NCBI GenBank assembly: GCA_024636405.1
Contig: JAGXHC010000026.1
Location: forward strand, 1 to 5,932
From: Sulfitobacter sp.
Lineage (GTDB): Bacteria > Pseudomonadota > Alphaproteobacteria > Rhodobacterales > Rhodobacteraceae
Direction of reading: 5' to 3'
DNA: 5,932 bases
The notes beneath the pieces were generated by a model. The model had not been told where the DNA came from. It saw nothing but the letters and a program-made list of their open reading frames with translations, and made no database searches. The first letter of the stretch is position 1; each line of letters opens with the position of its first letter. Below, piece after piece: positions 5,900-5,932 of the stretch. The translations under genes and the position numbers were made by a program.

Positions 5900-5932
5900 C
5901 TGTCTCTTATACACATCTGACGCTGCCGACGA
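5900..5932 (+). other. Illumina Nextera transposase adapter left at the contig end (artifact)
   Basis: The final 33 bases equal the reverse complement of the Nextera read-1 adapter: the 19-base Tn5 mosaic end CTGTCTCTTATACACATCT (5900-5918), followed by its 14-base partner GACGCTGCCGACGA (5919-5932). The match is exact and ends with the window. The C at 5900 could be genomic or adapter. This is library read-through, not a mobile element. Confidence 0.98.

Noticed and set aside
5609..5914. A minus-strand ORF beginning MYKRQ
   Set aside because: Its start codon lies inside the Nextera adapter and the rest is antisense to the acyl-CoA dehydrogenase.
5900..5918. Tn5 mosaic-end sequence suggesting a transposon
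   Set aside because: It is followed directly by the Nextera primer part and the contig end, so it comes from library preparation, not a genomic transposon.

Overview
This is a GC-rich window, probably from an alphaproteobacterium and plausibly a Rhodobacteraceae/Roseobacter-type bacterium. That guess is inference from codon style, the gene families and the gene order; no rRNA or other phylogenetic marker is present. The window is the end of an assembled contig: its last 33 bases (5900-5932) are an Illumina Nextera transposase adapter, not genomic DNA.

Layout. (1) 1-749, + strand: the 3' end of a beta-keto acid cleavage enzyme (BKACE, formerly DUF849), followed by an OsmC-family gene whose start overlaps the BKACE stop. 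(2) 808-1760, - strand: an HSL/GDSAG-type alpha/beta-hydrolase (esterase), convergent with OsmC and split by a one-base deletion just after the catalytic serine. (3) 1761-1900: a divergent intergenic region with inverted repeats. (4) 1901-2518, +: a TetR/AcrR-type regulator. (5) 2519-2759: a regulatory region with a promoter-like segment and two 12-bp pseudo-palindromes exactly 20 bp apart, a good candidate for a pair of TetR-family operators. (6) 2760-4393, +: a type I Baeyer-Villiger monooxygenase (BVMO). Its N-terminal FAD-binding motif lies in another frame because one G is missing near 2786. (7) 4386-5276, +: a 3-hydroxyacyl-CoA dehydrogenase overlapping the BVMO by 8 bases. (8) 5286-5899, +: the 5' part of an acyl-CoA dehydrogenase, cut off by the adapter.

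How the genes may work together (inference). A BVMO inserts oxygen next to a ketone to make an ester or lactone. The esterase could hydrolyse it, the two CoA dehydrogenases could run beta-oxidation on the resulting acid, and the BKACE could remove a beta-keto acid downstream. The TetR regulator probably represses the BVMO operon through the tandem sites. The window therefore looks like a ketone (alicyclic, terpenoid, steroid-like or aryl) catabolic cluster of unknown substrate.

I found no mobile element, CRISPR array, RNA gene or wholly unknown system. The points most worth attention are the hidden BVMO N-terminus, the tandem operator, the substituted motif residues in the BVMO and the 3-hydroxyacyl-CoA dehydrogenase, the two one-G frameshifts, and the adapter tail that creates false protein ends.
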